Shown one piece after another: positions 15,779 through 16,391 of a stretch of DNA of 16,391 bases. How positions within the stretch are numbered: the stretch's first letter is position 1; every line of letters starts with the position of its first letter. The notes under the pieces were generated by a model that saw only the letters and a list, made by a program, of their open reading frames with translations, was not told the DNA's origin and did not search any database. Origin of the DNA: an uncultured Bacilli bacterium (GTDB lineage: Bacteria; Bacillota_I; Bacilli_A; RF39; UBA660); contig CANQUW010000014.1 of the NCBI GenBank assembly GCA_947627145.1, positions 1 through 16,391 on the forward strand, given 5' to 3'. Made by a program: the position numbers and the translations under genes.

Positions 15779-16391
15779 AGCATCCTCTCCACTTTTACCA
15801 TCATTAATACTTATACCATAGTACTCACGTACTTTAGCTTCTATTTCATTTTTTAATTCTTCATTTTCTTTTAATAATAGTTTAACATTTTCTTTACCTT
15901 GTCCAAGTTTTTCTCCTTGATAAGAAAACCAAGAGCCCATTTTTTCAACTATTCCAGCTTCAACACCTAAATCGACAAGTTCTCCTTCATGAGAAACTCC
16001 TTCACCATACATAATATCAACCTCAGCTGTTTTAAATGGTGGAGCAACTTTGTTTTTAACAACTTTAATAGAAGTCTTATTACCAACTACTCCGTCCCCC
16101 ATCTTAAGTTGTTCTTTACGACGTATATCAAGTCTAATAGTTGAATAAAACTTAAGTGCACGTCCTCCAGGTGTAGTTTCAGGATTTCCAAACATAACAC
16201 CAACTTTTTCTCTTAATTGATTAATAAAAATTGCTGTTGTTTTAGTTTTATTAATAGTACCAGAAAGTTTTCTTAAAGCCTGTGACATTAGTCTAGCTTG
16301 AAGTCCAACATGACTATCTCCCATTTCACCATCAATTTCTGCTTGTGGTACTAAAGCTGCAACTGAATCAATTACAATAATACTAACAGCC
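15770..16391 (-). CDS. recA: Recombinase RecA, C-terminal part (cut by the window edge)
   Basis: The frame is open to the right edge: the last 206 residues of RecA are seen, of about 345. RecA forms ATP-dependent filaments on single-stranded DNA, drives strand exchange and triggers LexA cleavage. Visible parts: the Walker B strand [12 protein letters not shown] right at the edge, loop L1 ([12 protein letters not shown]), [32 protein letters not shown] (loop L2), [17 protein letters not shown], and the C-terminal domain ending [15 protein letters not shown] acidic residues. The internal ATG at 16322-16324 is not the start, since conserved RecA sequence continues upstream of it. A terminator overlaps the stop. 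RecX, its regulator, is encoded at 73-828. Confidence 0.98.
   Translation of the reverse strand, partial: AVSIIVIDSVAALVPQAEIDGEMGDSHVGLQARLMSQALRKLSGTINKTKTTAIFINQLREKVGVMFGNPETTPGGRALKFYSTIRLDIRRKEQLKMGDGVVGNKTSIKVVKNKVAPPFKTAEVDIMYGEGVSHEGELVDLGVEAGIVEKMGSWFSYQGEKLGQGKENVKLLLKENEELKNEIEAKVREYYGISINDGKSGEDAKA

Overview
This window is a strongly AT-rich (by eye well under one third G+C) chromosomal segment from a low-GC, Gram-positive, endospore-forming Firmicute. The evidence is strong AGGAGG-type ribosome binding sites, sigma-A promoters of TTGACA/TATAAT type, U-tailed terminators, a set of Firmicute housekeeping genes (recA, rny, ffh, argS, pyrG, rpoZ, recX), a CotD-like spore coat protein and candidate Spo0A boxes. 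The standard bacterial code is in use. Species cannot be fixed from the sequence; an uncultured gut Firmicute is plausible. All genes lie on the minus strand except one small lipoprotein gene, so transcription runs from right to left.

Reading in the direction of transcription: the 3' part of recA enters from the right edge; a small HEXXH metallopeptidase-like gene follows; then rny (RNase Y), which has two good promoters and a candidate tandem Spo0A site upstream; then a gene for a protein built of eight 21-residue solenoid repeats, convergent with the plus-strand lipoprotein gene. The lipoprotein gene is divergent from, and shares promoter bases with, a lipid operon plsC - acyl-CoA/ACP ligase - plsC, which looks like a split version of the fatty-acid scavenging enzyme Aas. 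Next is ffh - NUDIX hydrolase - argS (one operon), then pyrG with its own promoter and a leader terminator (attenuator), then cotD with a sigma-K-like promoter.

The left part holds a single phage-type gene, a BRO-N/DinD-like antirepressor broken by one extra A in an A8 run. Its second frame reads without a stop into a YusI/Spx-like thioredoxin-fold protein, which also has its own ribosome binding site. After it come rpoZ, preceded by a second candidate tandem Spo0A site, and recX. RecX and RecA, regulator and target, are encoded about 15 kb apart.

I found no CRISPR array, tRNA, rRNA or insertion sequence. No clearly new defence or metabolic system is present. The points most worth checking are the antirepressor frameshift and fusion, the two tandem 0A-box sites, the pyrG leader attenuator, the cotD promoter embedded in a possible RBS-masking hairpin, the acyltransferase-ligase-acyltransferase operon, and the habit of placing stop codons inside terminator loops.
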